A stretch of 64,000 bases of DNA. Source: Longicatena caecimuris. Its GTDB lineage: Bacteria > Bacillota_I > Bacilli_A > Erysipelotrichales > Erysipelotrichaceae. The notes beneath the pieces were generated by a model that searched no databases, was not told the DNA's origin, and saw only the letters and a list, made by a program, of their open reading frames with translations. Numbering within the stretch: position 1 is the first letter of the stretch; each line of letters begins with the position of its first letter. The position numbers were made by a program, and so were the translations under genes. Where the stretch lies: positions 210,001 to 274,000 of the forward strand of contig NZ_SMBP01000001.1 of assembly GCF_004341945.1 (NCBI RefSeq), given 5' to 3'. This document shows positions 8,355 to 16,338 of this stretch, in pieces.

Positions 8355-8384
8355 AAAGAAAAAGCGATCGTATGGATCGCCTTT
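8355..8384 (-). terminator. Intrinsic terminator of the dipicolinate operon
   Basis: On the minus strand AAAGGCGATC (8384-8375) pairs with GATCGCTTTT around CATAC, with one G-U pair, and T residues follow. It starts six bases after the DUF1540 stop codon and closes the run that begins at dpaA. Confidence 0.8.
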
Positions 8385-8389
8385 GTTTG

Positions 8390-8554
8390 TTATTTTCCGC
8401 ATTTGCAACGGAAAGAACTGCATTCAGTTTCGCAACAAGCATTTGGTTCAATGCAATTGTCGCAAGTAACACTGATGGTTTCTGCTACACAATGATTGTC
8501 TTTATGATAGACACAATTGTTCACACTACATAAAATTTCGGTTTTTTTCTGCAT
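8390..8554 (-). CDS. Small cysteine-rich DUF1540 protein
   Basis: A 54-residue protein with ten cysteines (C9, C14, C22, C31, C34, C40, C41, C45, C50, C52). The arrangement C-x4-C-x7-C-x8-C and the C-rich end are typical of DUF1540, a family of unknown function common in clostridia and bacilli. The start at 8554 has a strong GGAGGTG ribosome site; in-frame upstream codons do not. It is the last gene of the run dpaA-dpaB-dapA-cse60 and is followed by a terminator. That placement suggests expression late in sporulation, perhaps as a metal-binding or cross-linked spore protein. The function is inferred from context only. Confidence 0.82.
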   Translation of the reverse strand: MQKKTEILCSVNNCVYHKDNHCVAETISVTCDNCIEPNACCETECSSFRCKCGK

Positions 8555-8594
8555 ATTTACACCTCCATCAGTAGTATGCGCAAACACTTTCATG

Positions 8595-8774
8595 TTATGT
8601 GCGATATATGAGTAGTGCTGAAAAGCAATATATTTGTTCTTCCTCCTGTATACTGCAGGAAGTTGAAAATTTAATATCAACTACATCGATATCCGGATTA
8701 TCCTCTAAAAATGCATTGATCATATCGCTGAGATCATCCTCATGCTCCTCATCAAACACTTTGACCTGAACCAT
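8595..8774 (-). CDS. cse60: Sporulation protein of the Cse60 family
   Basis: A 59-residue acidic protein. The N-terminal VKVFDEEHEDDL and C-terminal EEQIYCFSALLIY (residues 45-57) are the hallmark of the Cse60 family, named after a Bacillus protein expressed in the mother cell under sigma-E; its biochemical role is unknown. I chose ATG at 8774 because AGGTG lies six bases upstream. It follows dapA by about 40 bases and precedes the DUF1540 gene by about 40 bases, with no terminator between, so it is probably co-transcribed with the dipicolinate genes. Confidence 0.85.
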   Translation of the reverse strand: MVQVKVFDEEHEDDLSDMINAFLEDNPDIDVVDIKFSTSCSIQEEEQIYCFSALLIYRT

Positions 8775-8813
8775 CTTCATCACCTAAGATGACTCTAACA
8801 TATTCATGAAGGA

Positions 8814-9665
8814 TTACTTGTCGATAAAAGTAGCCTGTAGTTTCTTTTTTAAATGTTCATTTTGCACTTCGATCATAGGTAATCGCAAAACATTTTGAAT
8901 TTCTCCTCTTTGTGCCAAGACATATTTCACACAAGCTGGAGATGGTTCCTGAAATAACAATGTCGCTTCCTGCTTTAATTCCTTACGCAATTCGTTATCT
9001 TTACGATTGCCACATAGAAAATGCTTTAGCTTGGTAAGTGATACATGTCCAAGTACAGATACCAAACCATCCATACCCGCATCCATGCCTTCATCAATGG
9101 TTCCATCTTCCCCGCTATATATTATGAAATGAGGATGCTCTTTTTTTAACTTTTGAACTGCTGCAAAATCATCACATGCCTGCTTTAAAGCAACAATATT
9201 CGGACATGTTGTTATTAATTTTGCGATCGTCTCTGCTTCAAGTTTCACACCTGTCCGAGATGGGATATTATAAAGCATAATATTGACAGAGCTATGTGCA
9301 GCAATGCATGCAAAATGTTCATACAATCCAGCTTGTGAAGGTCGATTATAGTACGGTGCAGCTAAAAGCACACCATCAATAGGCAGCTGTTGAACCTGAT
9401 GCACAGCCCGCAAAGTATCTGCTGTACAATTTGTCCCACAGCCAAACCATATTTCTATCTCATGATGGGTTTCTTGCAAAACAAATTTCACTATTTGCAA
9501 ACGTTCCTCTTCACTTAAACAAGGTGTTTCTGCTGTTGTACCACATACGATAAACCCATCCGCTCCCTCCGCCATTAAGCGGGCAATTAATGCACGCAAT
9601 GCCGGATAATCAACCTCATGTTCTTTGGTAAAGGGAGTAATCAATGCTACCATCAATTTTGCCAT
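8814..9665 (-). CDS. dapA: 4-hydroxy-tetrahydrodipicolinate synthase
   Basis: Condenses pyruvate with aspartate-semialdehyde, the step before dipicolinate synthesis in the lysine/DPA branch. The (beta/alpha)8-barrel protein of 283 residues carries the Schiff-base lysine K161 (NIVALKQAC), Y132 and R137 (YNIPSRTG) and the GTTAE loop with T43 and T44. It begins in a one-base overlap with dpaB (TAATG). As the third gene of a DPA operon it probably supplies precursor to the mother cell during sporulation; a separate housekeeping copy may exist elsewhere. Confidence 0.95.
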   Translation of the reverse strand: MAKLMVALITPFTKEHEVDYPALRALIARLMAEGADGFIVCGTTAETPCLSEEERLQIVKFVLQETHHEIEIWFGCGTNCTADTLRAVHQVQQLPIDGVLLAAPYYNRPSQAGLYEHFACIAAHSSVNIMLYNIPSRTGVKLEAETIAKLITTCPNIVALKQACDDFAAVQKLKKEHPHFIIYSGEDGTIDEGMDAGMDGLVSVLGHVSLTKLKHFLCGNRKDNELRKELKQEATLLFQEPSPACVKYVLAQRGEIQNVLRLPMIEVQNEHLKKKLQATFIDK

Positions 9666-10246
9666 TATACGTTTCCTCCTAATAAGATTGGTTCTATCTG
9701 TTGATCTTGAAGCGCCATATCACAGGTTTCCATTAACAGATCCCATTTGGCGACAATACTGCGTTCTTTTTGGAATGGTGCATCTTGAGCAAATGGAATG
9801 GCATAAAACCCTCGATAATTCAGCAGAGTGAAAATATTAGCTCCACTAATCCCCAGGCCATCATTTGTTGCTATTCCAAAAACAATATTTTTCTTATTTC
9901 GCAGCATAGCTTTGGCAGCTAGTGTAACAGGATGATCGTAAATGCCGTGCACTAGTTTTGCACAAACAGTAGCACTCATCGGGGCAATCACCATTAGATC
10001 GTAACAATTGCATGGGCCGACCTTTTCAGCCTCTACGATTGTATGAATGATACTGTGACCACTTAAATTTACCAAGCGATTCAAAAAATCATCCGCTTTA
10101 AAGAAACGTGTATCACAAGTGTACACATTTTCACTTACCACGATTTGTACATCATTTTCCTGACATAAGATTTCCAACTGCTTTAATACTTTCGCATGAT
10201 TACAAAATGAGCCACAAATACCAAATAAAATGCGCTTATTCTTCAT
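9665..10246 (-). CDS. dpaB: Dipicolinate synthase subunit B
   Basis: Flavoprotein-fold subunit (193 residues) of the enzyme that makes dipicolinic acid from the DapA product in the mother cell; also called SpoVFB. The flavin/phosphate-binding start ILFGICGSFCNH and the conserved block APMSATVCAKL (residues 88-98) followed by GIYDHPVTLAAKAMLRN match the family. It overlaps the end of dpaA by 11 bases and dapA by one, so the three are translated as a unit. DPA fills the spore core and underlies heat resistance. Confidence 0.93.
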   Translation of the reverse strand: MKNKRILFGICGSFCNHAKVLKQLEILCQENDVQIVVSENVYTCDTRFFKADDFLNRLVNLSGHSIIHTIVEAEKVGPCNCYDLMVIAPMSATVCAKLVHGIYDHPVTLAAKAMLRNKKNIVFGIATNDGLGISGANIFTLLNYRGFYAIPFAQDAPFQKERSIVAKWDLLMETCDMALQDQQIEPILLGGNV

Positions 10247-11006
10247 GTAATCTCCTCCTTATATGATCTGCGATAATATTACCGGCACTGATACATGCAA
10301 AACGACCTGGCAGATTACTGATCTTGTAATAGTTCAGATGCAGACGGTGTATTTGTTCCTCATGAAACAAAACGGGAGTTGAAATATCTAAGAATAATGG
10401 TGTTTTTGACCATGAACGTATCTGCGCATCATCCAATATTTGTACCGGAGCAGTATAAATGATGACATCGCCACATTCTTTCCATTCCTTTATTGGTAAA
10501 AATTCCTTACTCATCACACAATCACGGCGTATTACGCGTACATGAGTATGAAGATTTTTTAACATTGTATAAATAGCTTTACCACAATGCCCATATCCAA
10601 CAATATCGATTGTTATAGCATAAATACTTTTACAAGTATGTGAAATTAATTCATTTAAAACACCTTCTGCTGTTAAAATAGCGTTTTGTGTTATGACCTC
10701 TTCCGCATTCATATAATAATCGACTTCTACATTTAATTTTTTGGCAGCTTCATTTTCTATACCCTGGAAAACAACCATTTCTTTTCCCTGAATTTTCCAA
10801 AAGCTACTGGGAATATGCATATAGGAATTCCACATCTGTACATTATGTTCTTCATTCATTCCCTTCACTGGCAAGACAAAAGCATCCAGCTGTGGTAATG
10901 TTAAAAAGTCAGTATCTTCCTGTATCCTATAAACTACATAATCTTTTTTCAGATTATCTGCTACCTGCATCATTCTTTCATCACTACAAACCACACCGAT
11001 TTTCAT
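10236..11006 (-). CDS. dpaA: Dipicolinate synthase subunit A
   Basis: NAD(P)-binding subunit (256 residues) of dipicolinate synthase, SpoVFA. An N-terminal domain is followed by a Rossmann motif G-Y-G-H-C-G at residues 137-142. It is somewhat shorter than the Bacillus protein as I remember it (near 300 residues). It is the first gene of the DPA operon, with a strong GGAGGAG ribosome site and a sigma-K-type promoter upstream. The neighbouring gene on the other side is a divergent TetR regulator with its own promoter. Confidence 0.93.
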   Translation of the reverse strand: MKIGVVCSDERMMQVADNLKKDYVVYRIQEDTDFLTLPQLDAFVLPVKGMNEEHNVQMWNSYMHIPSSFWKIQGKEMVVFQGIENEAAKKLNVEVDYYMNAEEVITQNAILTAEGVLNELISHTCKSIYAITIDIVGYGHCGKAIYTMLKNLHTHVRVIRRDCVMSKEFLPIKEWKECGDVIIYTAPVQILDDAQIRSWSKTPLFLDISTPVLFHEEQIHRLHLNYYKISNLPGRFACISAGNIIADHIRRRLHEE

Positions 11007-11025
11007 AGCACTCCTCCTTTACTTT

Positions 11026-11052
11026 TATACTATGTGAATTGTATCGATTGGT
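11026..11052 (-). promoter_or_regulatory. Sigma-K-type promoter of the dipicolinate operon
   Basis: On the minus strand AC (11052-11051) is followed after exactly 16 bases by CATAGTATA (11034-11026). This fits the sigma-K pattern AC-N16/17-CATANNNTA of late mother-cell genes. The predicted start is about 7 bases beyond, leaving a short leader with the ribosome site. The DPA synthase operon of Bacillus is sigma-K dependent, which agrees. Function is inferred from the match and the position. Confidence 0.7.
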
Positions 11053-11077
11053 TCTATAGCATAGAAAGGTATTCTAC

Positions 11078-11106
11078 TTGACGAGCAGCAATAACGCGTC
11101 TATAAT
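11078..11106 (+). promoter_or_regulatory. Sigma-A promoter of the second TetR gene
   Basis: TTGACG (11078-11083), a 17-base spacer and a perfect TATAAT (11101-11106). The palindrome at 11105-11119 overlaps the -10 box, which would allow direct repression. Confidence 0.85.
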
Positions 11107-11119
11107 GAACAGTGTTCAT
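11105..11119. promoter_or_regulatory. Palindromic operator at the TetR promoter
   Basis: ATGAACAGTGTTCAT is a perfect inverted repeat with 6-base arms and a 3-base centre. It overlaps the end of the -10 box and the transcription start of the TetR gene at 11136. A related site (GAAC-N3-GTTC) occurs at 11723-11735 before the membrane genes. Both are probably bound by the TetR protein. Confidence 0.65.
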
Positions 11120-11135
11120 ATTAGGAGGAATCATT

Positions 11136-11708
11136 ATGAATAAGGTAGTCACATCAAAAGACGAATTATTAGAAGCTGCCGAACAAATCACCTATGAGGA
11201 AGGAATGACTCACCTCAGTATTCGCTCACTCGCCAAAAAACTGGATATATCTGTTGGTGTAGTGTACAATTACTTTCCTTCAAAAGCCGATTTAGTATTG
11301 GCTATCATCGAAAATTTCTGGAAAAAGGTTTTTCATAAAGATCTTTGCACATTCGATGAACCCCCTTGTTTCCCTATCTTCTATGAAACCATCTATCAAC
11401 GTTTAAGCGAACATATAGAGGATTTCCAAGCTGTTTTTTTAGGACAATTGCATGTATTGCGTTCAGAAGATAAGCAAAAGGGGAAAGCCTTGGAACAACA
11501 ATATTTACAGCACATACAGAAAGGGTTTCTTCTTGTCCTATCTCAAGATTCGCATATTCCTGAAAGCTTATGGACAGCAACCTTTACAAAGGAAGCCTTT
11601 CTACAGTTTTTATTTGAACATATGTTGGTAGATCTCTCACATCAACGCAAAAACTGTCAATTCACAAAAGAAATGTTATATCGCTTATTATATGCGAAAT
11701 CAACATAA
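11136..11708 (+). CDS. TetR/AcrR-family regulator
   Basis: A 190-residue one-component regulator. The N-terminal helix-turn-helix spans roughly residues 28-49 (LSIRSLAKKLDISVGVVYNY). The C-terminal ligand domain is not assigned to a known subfamily. ATG at 11136 follows AGGAGG by a good spacing; an earlier in-frame start would fall inside the operator. Its promoter overlaps a palindrome, so autorepression is likely. The same core motif precedes the DUF2871 gene downstream, making these two membrane genes its likely targets. Confidence 0.85.
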   Translation: MNKVVTSKDELLEAAEQITYEEGMTHLSIRSLAKKLDISVGVVYNYFPSKADLVLAIIENFWKKVFHKDLCTFDEPPCFPIFYETIYQRLSEHIEDFQAVFLGQLHVLRSEDKQKGKALEQQYLQHIQKGFLLVLSQDSHIPESLWTATFTKEAFLQFLFEHMLVDLSHQRKNCQFTKEMLYRLLYAKST

Positions 11709-11722
11709 TTTCACGTTACAAC

Positions 11723-11735
11723 GAACAAAGTTCAG
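11723..11735. promoter_or_regulatory. Second GAAC-N3-GTTC operator candidate
   Basis: CGAACAAAGTTCA shares the GAAC-N3-GTTC core with the palindrome at the TetR promoter. It lies 15 bases after the TetR stop codon and about 150 bases before the DUF2871 gene. I could not define a convincing promoter next to it. Confidence 0.45.
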
Positions 11736-11886
11736 CAACAATGCTTTGCAAACAATAAATAATGGAAATAGGCTTTCATATTCTCTATCTAACCATTGGT
11801 ATTTTTTGAAACCCTCTCTATTAAAAAGGCGAAGCATGATAAAGCAATTCCATTATTTAGCATCATAAGAAAGGAGTTCTATCATT

Positions 11887-12303
11887 ATGAAAAGAACAGT
11901 AAACTACGCTATACTTTATGCAATTCTCGCCATGATTGGTGGTATCTTTTATCGCGAATACACCAAATTCATGGGATTTGACGGCAGGACAACACTTGCC
12001 TTTGTACATACCCATCTCTTTCTGCTGGGAATGGTCATGTTTCTCATCGTGACATTTGCCATTCATCAATTTCATATCGAAAAACAAAAACATTATCGGC
12101 TATTTCTTATTCTCTACCATCCCGGTGTCTTATTAACTTCCCTCATGCTCTTTCTGCGCGGTATCACACAAGTAAATGGCAATGAACTAACCAATACTGT
12201 TAACGCTATGATCTCCGGTGTTTCCGGTATCGGCCATATCCTAACAGGTATCGGTCTTCTTCTTTTCCTGTTTATATTGAAAGCGAGTGTGAAAGATGCG
12301 TAA
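11887..12303 (+). CDS. DUF2871-family membrane protein
   Basis: A 138-residue protein with four predicted transmembrane helices. The segments GGIFYREYTKF and LAFVHTHLFLLGMVMFLIV match the DUF2871 family of unknown function; the paired histidines in VHTHL and conserved residues within the helices recall heme-binding membrane proteins, which is only a suggestion. AAAGGAG precedes the start. The last eight bases overlap the next membrane gene. It is probably controlled by the TetR protein encoded upstream. Confidence 0.8.
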   Translation: MKRTVNYAILYAILAMIGGIFYREYTKFMGFDGRTTLAFVHTHLFLLGMVMFLIVTFAIHQFHIEKQKHYRLFLILYHPGVLLTSLMLFLRGITQVNGNELTNTVNAMISGVSGIGHILTGIGLLLFLFILKASVKDA

Positions 12304-12730
12304 ACGAATGTATATCCCTAAAAACTACCTTTTGTTACTAGCCGGCTTCATTTGGTTGCTAGCGGGTATTAATATTCTAAATATCGGCTATCAATCCACT
12401 TCTGTTCTTACTTTATGGATGATGCTAGCAACGATTTTGACCTTTCTTGTTTTCTATTTTGCTATTTTTCGCAAACTCATTCATAAGCATACAAATCGAA
12501 TCTTACGTTATGCCCATGCTTATATGCATATATTACAATTTTTCGATAGAAAATCATACATCATCATGTTTTGTATGATGAGCGGTGGTATTTTATTAAG
12601 AAAAAGCAATGTATGGCCAACAGTATGCATAAAATCTTTTTATACCGGTATAGGTCTAGCCCTATGCATATCAGGCCTGTGTTTTATAAAGCAATTTTAT
12701 CACCAGCAGCTTTCATTCACTAATAAATAA
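12296..12730 (+). CDS. Small membrane protein of unknown function
   Basis: A 144-residue protein with about four hydrophobic helices and a central segment FDRKSYIIMFCMMSGGILLR that looks conserved-type but has no named domain known to me. It overlaps the DUF2871 gene by eight bases (ATG inside GATGCGTAA), so the pair is translationally coupled and likely acts together. A second in-frame ATG five codons in is an alternative start. A terminator follows the stop codon directly. Confidence 0.75.
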   Translation: MRKRMYIPKNYLLLLAGFIWLLAGINILNIGYQSTSVLTLWMMLATILTFLVFYFAIFRKLIHKHTNRILRYAHAYMHILQFFDRKSYIIMFCMMSGGILLRKSNVWPTVCIKSFYTGIGLALCISGLCFIKQFYHQQLSFTNK

Positions 12731-12766
12731 AGCACATCAGATACTATTTCTGTATGTGCTTTTTTC
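12730..12766. terminator. Bidirectional terminator between membrane genes and tyrS
   Basis: AAGCACAT (12730-12737) pairs with ATGTGCTT (12754-12761), extended by CAGA/TCTG across a one-base bulge. A run of six T follows on the plus strand and a weaker T-rich tail on the minus strand, so it may also stop tyrS transcription. Confidence 0.75.
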
Positions 12767-12839
12767 TCATATATATATAATCTTTCATATTGAAACGTGG
12801 GATTTCATAAGCATATCTGTTTGAAATTCTTTGTTTATC

Positions 12840-14063
12840 TTATTGTGTAATTACATAATAATTACGTTTCCCGCGTTTGATGATGGTTTTATTCGTTGTG
12901 ATTGCATGTGTTGAGCTTACGATAAATTCACAGTCTTTTATACGTTCACCATTGATTTGAATAGAACCTTGCTTGATCCATTCTCTTGCTTCACGTTTAC
13001 TACTAGCAATTTTCGCTTGTACTAAGACATCAAGTAACGGCATATGATCATCTACTGCGATACTATCAAAACCATGCAACGCATCCTCGAGTTCATCGCT
13101 GGTTAAATCTTTAATATTTCCTTTGAAGAAAGCATTCGTAATTTTTAATGCTTTTTCATATTCCTCTTCACCATGCAAATCAATAACGACAGCTTTTGCA
13201 AGTGCCTTTTGTGCTTCTCTGCGTCCCGCATCTATCTTTGTCTTTTCTTCTAAATCTTCAATTTCTTCGCGACTTAAGAAGGTCAATGTCTTTAAATATT
13301 CAATAACCTTACTATCTTCACTATTCACCAAGAACTGATACAGTTCATAAGAAGATGTTTTATTTTTATCCAGCCAAATCGCCTTGCCTTCGCTTTTGCC
13401 AAACTTTGTTCCATCCGCCTTAGTTACCAATGGCATTGTAAACCCATATGCTTCTTTACCTAATTTCTTACGAATCAATTCAATACCGGCTGTGATATTC
13501 CCCCACTGATCTTGTCCTGCTACTTGCATGATACAGTTGCGATTTTCATACAAATGCATAAAATCCAACGCCTGTAAGATCATATAAGAAAATTCTGTAT
13601 ACGTAATTCCTTCATCCAATCGACGAGCAACAATATCTTTATTCAACATATAATTAATGTTAAAATATTTCCCATAATCGCGCAAGAAATCCAAAGTATT
13701 GATATCCTTAATCCAATCGTAGTTATTTACAACTTCAAAGCCAAATACATCCTGCGCCTGTTTCTTTAGACATGCAAAGTTATGCGCAACTTCATCTTTT
13801 GATATCATAGCGCGTTCTGCTGTTGGCTTAGGGTCGCCAATTAACCCTGTTCCTCCACCAACTAACAAAATCGGATTGTGCCCTGCCTGTTTTAAACGCT
13901 TAGAAATTAAAAAGGATGAATAATGTCCAATATGCAAGCTGTCTCCGGTAGGATCAGTACCAATATAAAAAGTGACCTTTTCATTATTCAGCATGTTTTC
14001 AATTTTCGGTGAGCTACAATCTTTAATTAAGCCTCTCCATACCAATTCTTCATAAATATTCAT
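12840..14063 (-). CDS. tyrS: Tyrosyl-tRNA synthetase
   Basis: Charges tRNA-Tyr with tyrosine. The class I catalytic domain has HIGH at residues 44-47 and the KMSKS equivalent KFGKS at 220-224. The tyrosine pocket is visible in FYIGTDPTGDSLHIGH and AGQDQWGN. A C-terminal S4 domain (about 345-405) binds the tRNA anticodon arm. Its 407 residues match the TyrRS TyrS type. Transcription is controlled by a tyrosine-specific T-box leader with its own promoter. It follows ccpA, as in Bacillus. Confidence 0.97.
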   Translation of the reverse strand: MNIYEELVWRGLIKDCSSPKIENMLNNEKVTFYIGTDPTGDSLHIGHYSSFLISKRLKQAGHNPILLVGGGTGLIGDPKPTAERAMISKDEVAHNFACLKKQAQDVFGFEVVNNYDWIKDINTLDFLRDYGKYFNINYMLNKDIVARRLDEGITYTEFSYMILQALDFMHLYENRNCIMQVAGQDQWGNITAGIELIRKKLGKEAYGFTMPLVTKADGTKFGKSEGKAIWLDKNKTSSYELYQFLVNSEDSKVIEYLKTLTFLSREEIEDLEEKTKIDAGRREAQKALAKAVVIDLHGEEEYEKALKITNAFFKGNIKDLTSDELEDALHGFDSIAVDDHMPLLDVLVQAKIASSKREAREWIKQGSIQINGERIKDCEFIVSSTHAITTNKTIIKRGKRNYYVITQ

Positions 14064-14086
14064 AGTCTATTCCTTTCTCAGCCATT

Positions 14087-14308
14087 AAAAAAGCGCCCTT
14101 ATCCAAGGACGCCGTTTTTTATTTGCGTGGTACCACCTTAGTTCCTCATAACATGAGGCTCTCTAGCTCATAACGTGAGCATACGGCTTTACTTTTCATA
14201 AAGCAGCTCCAAGGTGTATTCCATAAGTTCCTGACTGCGGCTTTTCACCAGCCAGCCGCTTCTCTGTGCTCATTTCCTTATGTACTCTTTCTTATCATAG
14301 CTGTTGTA
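14087..14308 (-). ncRNA. Tyrosine T-box leader of tyrS
   Basis: An mRNA leader that binds uncharged tRNA-Tyr and then antiterminates. The conserved T-box AGGTGGTACCACG is at 14138-14126 on the minus strand. The specifier UAC (14218-14216), within GGAATACACC, reads as a tyrosine codon. The GC-rich terminator stem GCGTCCTT/AAGGGCGC with six T lies at 14113-14087. The stem I region (near 14300-14200) includes the AGAGAAGCGGCTGG-type apical part. The TSS is predicted near 14308. Confidence 0.93.
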
Positions 14309-14314
14309 GTATTA

Positions 14315-14342
14315 AGTATAATGTAATTTTTTACTTTGTCAA
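14315..14342 (-). promoter_or_regulatory. Sigma-A promoter of tyrS
   Basis: A perfect TTGACA (14342-14337), a 16-base spacer and TATACT (14320-14315). It starts only seven bases after the ccpA stop codon, so tyrS has an independent promoter and no terminator separates it from ccpA. Confidence 0.85.
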
Positions 14343-14349
14343 GCAATGA

Positions 14350-15345
14350 TTACTTGGTTGATTTACGTGGAGTGAAAATATAGCTCAATTCGATTTCTTT
14401 ATCTGGAACATCATTTTCATCCGTTAGCATCTTTGTCAATAAACGCATAGCAACAGCACCTAAATCATAATCTGGAATTTTAAAGCCAGAAATCTGAGGG
14501 CGTGCCATAGAGTTATATTTACTATCTAAGATACATACCAATTCCACATCATCCGGAATATTCATTCCTGCTTCTTTCACGGTGTTCATAACCGCCATAG
14601 CTTGAGAATCACGATACGTAATGACGACATCATAAGGGACGCCATCCTTCACATATTCTTTCAAGAATAAGTAAGAGGAACGATATTCCTTAGGAATTTC
14701 AATATAGCCGTCAAATTCCATACCGTTTTCTTTATAAGCACGTGATAATCCATCACGAAGTTGTTTGATCATTGCTGGATTCTTACGATCCTCAATCAAT
14801 GCCAAACGTTTTTTCCCTTTTGCGATGCAATCCATTGCATAATCATAAACAAGGCTGGAGTAATCCACATAAACAGAACCAACAGTTTCATCACTCATCT
14901 TATTACCGATGACAACAATGGGAACTTGATATTTTGTTAATTGATTCAATTCTTCCTTATTTAGCTTATCATTGAAAATCACAACACCATCCACACGGGA
15001 TTTGATGATATTTTCAATAATATCATTCATTTCAGTAATGCCTTCCGTCGTTGTATGCAGCATCAGATTATATTTATAAATTTTTGCCACATCAATCAAA
15101 CCATTAATAATCTGTCCCGTATAGAAATAGCTTGCTTCTGGTACGATCAGAGCAATCGTCGTCGTTTTCTGAAGTGCCAATCCTTGAGCAATCGCATTCG
15201 GTTTATAGCCTAATTTTTCAATTGCCTCCTGCACTTTCACACGTGTGTCTTCACGGACAACTTCAGAACCGTTGATAACACGGGAAACGGTTGCCAGTGA
15301 AACATCTGCTTCTTTTGCTACATCATAAATGGTAATTCGTTTCAT
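14350..15345 (-). CDS. ccpA: Catabolite control protein A
   Basis: LacI/GalR-family global regulator of carbon catabolite repression, activated by HPr-Ser46-P and binding cre boxes. The 331-residue protein has the LacI helix-turn-helix at residues 5-24 (TIYDVAKEADVSLATVSRVI), a hinge near 50-60 (GYKPNAIAQGLA) and a periplasmic-binding-protein-like core. The gene order murC-ytxG-ytxH-ccpA-tyrS parallels Bacillus, where ccpA also sits near tyrS. Predicted targets in this window are hppA (perfect cre, 651-664) and its own cluster (cre-like site, 18801-18815). Confidence 0.92.
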   Translation of the reverse strand: MKRITIYDVAKEADVSLATVSRVINGSEVVREDTRVKVQEAIEKLGYKPNAIAQGLALQKTTTIALIVPEASYFYTGQIINGLIDVAKIYKYNLMLHTTTEGITEMNDIIENIIKSRVDGVVIFNDKLNKEELNQLTKYQVPIVVIGNKMSDETVGSVYVDYSSLVYDYAMDCIAKGKKRLALIEDRKNPAMIKQLRDGLSRAYKENGMEFDGYIEIPKEYRSSYLFLKEYVKDGVPYDVVITYRDSQAMAVMNTVKEAGMNIPDDVELVCILDSKYNSMARPQISGFKIPDYDLGAVAMRLLTKMLTDENDVPDKEIELSYIFTPRKSTK

Positions 15346-15363
15346 AACACTTATCCCTTCTGA

Positions 15364-15897
15364 CTAATCGTCTTCATCCTTCGTGTCTAAGACACGTTGT
15401 AACCCTTCAAAGGCTTTTTCCGCTGCTTTCAGCGTACCCTTTTTTAGCTTCTTTACATTCTTCTTAACGCGCTCATCTTCACGAATAGCACTAACCGTGT
15501 CCGTAATGGTATCCATCGTTTTCACAACATAGTCCTTCTTCATAAGCTCATCTACACCATCACTGAATGCATTCGTCACTTTGCCCGTCATTTCATTCAG
15601 TTTTTCCTTGCCATTTTTTACATCCTCACGCTGATTAAAGGCTGCTACTTTCTGTTTCGTTGTTTCCAATAACAAGGCCGTATCAGTCTTCAGTTTTTCT
15701 AAACGCTGTGTTGTTTCCTGCGCATTCACATTATTTTTTATCCACTGACGAAATTCTGCGTACATCCGACTTAGTTCTATTTTGGCATCCGCAAAAATTG
15801 AAGAGGCATTTTCATTATCCTCGTCATCTTCCATTTGAATAATGGTATAACGCGTTTCTTTTTCCATGTCATCAACATGCTGGCTTGCATCGCTCAT
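15364..15897 (-). CDS. YtxH-like coiled-coil protein
   Basis: A 177-residue highly charged, helix-rich soluble protein with an acidic N-terminus and a lysine-rich C-terminal half. It has no catalytic motif. Position and the partner upstream match Bacillus ytxH, a general-stress gene between ytxG and ccpA, though no strong sequence motif identifies it and the usual YtxH membrane segment is not evident. It overlaps the preceding gene by four bases (ATGA). Its role is unknown; stress or envelope support is inferred. Confidence 0.65.
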   Translation of the reverse strand: MSDASQHVDDMEKETRYTIIQMEDDEDNENASSIFADAKIELSRMYAEFRQWIKNNVNAQETTQRLEKLKTDTALLLETTKQKVAAFNQREDVKNGKEKLNEMTGKVTNAFSDGVDELMKKDYVVKTMDTITDTVSAIREDERVKKNVKKLKKGTLKAAEKAFEGLQRVLDTKDEDD

Positions 15898-16289
15898 GAA
15901 GTATGCACCTCCTGCTCACAGGCTTCTTCCTGTTGCTCATCGCTGCCATCTTTTCCCATATGATGTAAAATCCAATCTTTAATCAAAGAGAAATTTTCAA
16001 TCACCATCACCATCGTACTGCGAACAGCATGTTTGCTTGCTTCATGCACACTGTCAACAGTCTCACTTAATTCATTTAAAGTCTGTAAAGGCTTTTCCAG
16101 TGTTTCCAATTCTTTGTTTGTCGTATCGAGTGTTTTTTTCATACTGATCACAGCTTCATTCGCACTTTTTAATAACACGATCAGATGCCTGACAAAGATA
16201 ACCAGAAATATCAGGACAATAACACCTACAATCGGTAATGCCTTAGCGGCAACATTACTCGTTAATTCCAATAACTGATCTAAACCCAT
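15894..16289 (-). CDS. DUF948 membrane protein (YtxG-like)
   Basis: A 131-residue protein with one N-terminal transmembrane helix (about residues 18-38, IVGVIVLIFLVIFVRHLIV region) followed by a long coiled-coil part (about 40-90) and an acidic tail. This architecture is that of DUF948 proteins such as Bacillus YtxG, which is encoded beside ytxH as here. It overlaps the ytxH-like gene by four bases, so the pair is coupled. The function is not known. Confidence 0.75.
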   Translation of the reverse strand: MGLDQLLELTSNVAAKALPIVGVIVLIFLVIFVRHLIVLLKSANEAVISMKKTLDTTNKELETLEKPLQTLNELSETVDSVHEASKHAVRSTMVMVIENFSLIKDWILHHMGKDGSDEQQEEACEQEVHTS

Positions 16290-16338
16290 AGAAACACCTC
16301 TTTTTATATTTTACCTTATTTTGTAAACATTTACAAGT

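Noticed and set aside
11723-11735. Possible LexA (SOS) box CGAAC...GTTC
   Set aside because: Firmicute LexA sites have four bases between GAAC and GTTC; this has three, and it pairs with the palindrome at the TetR promoter.
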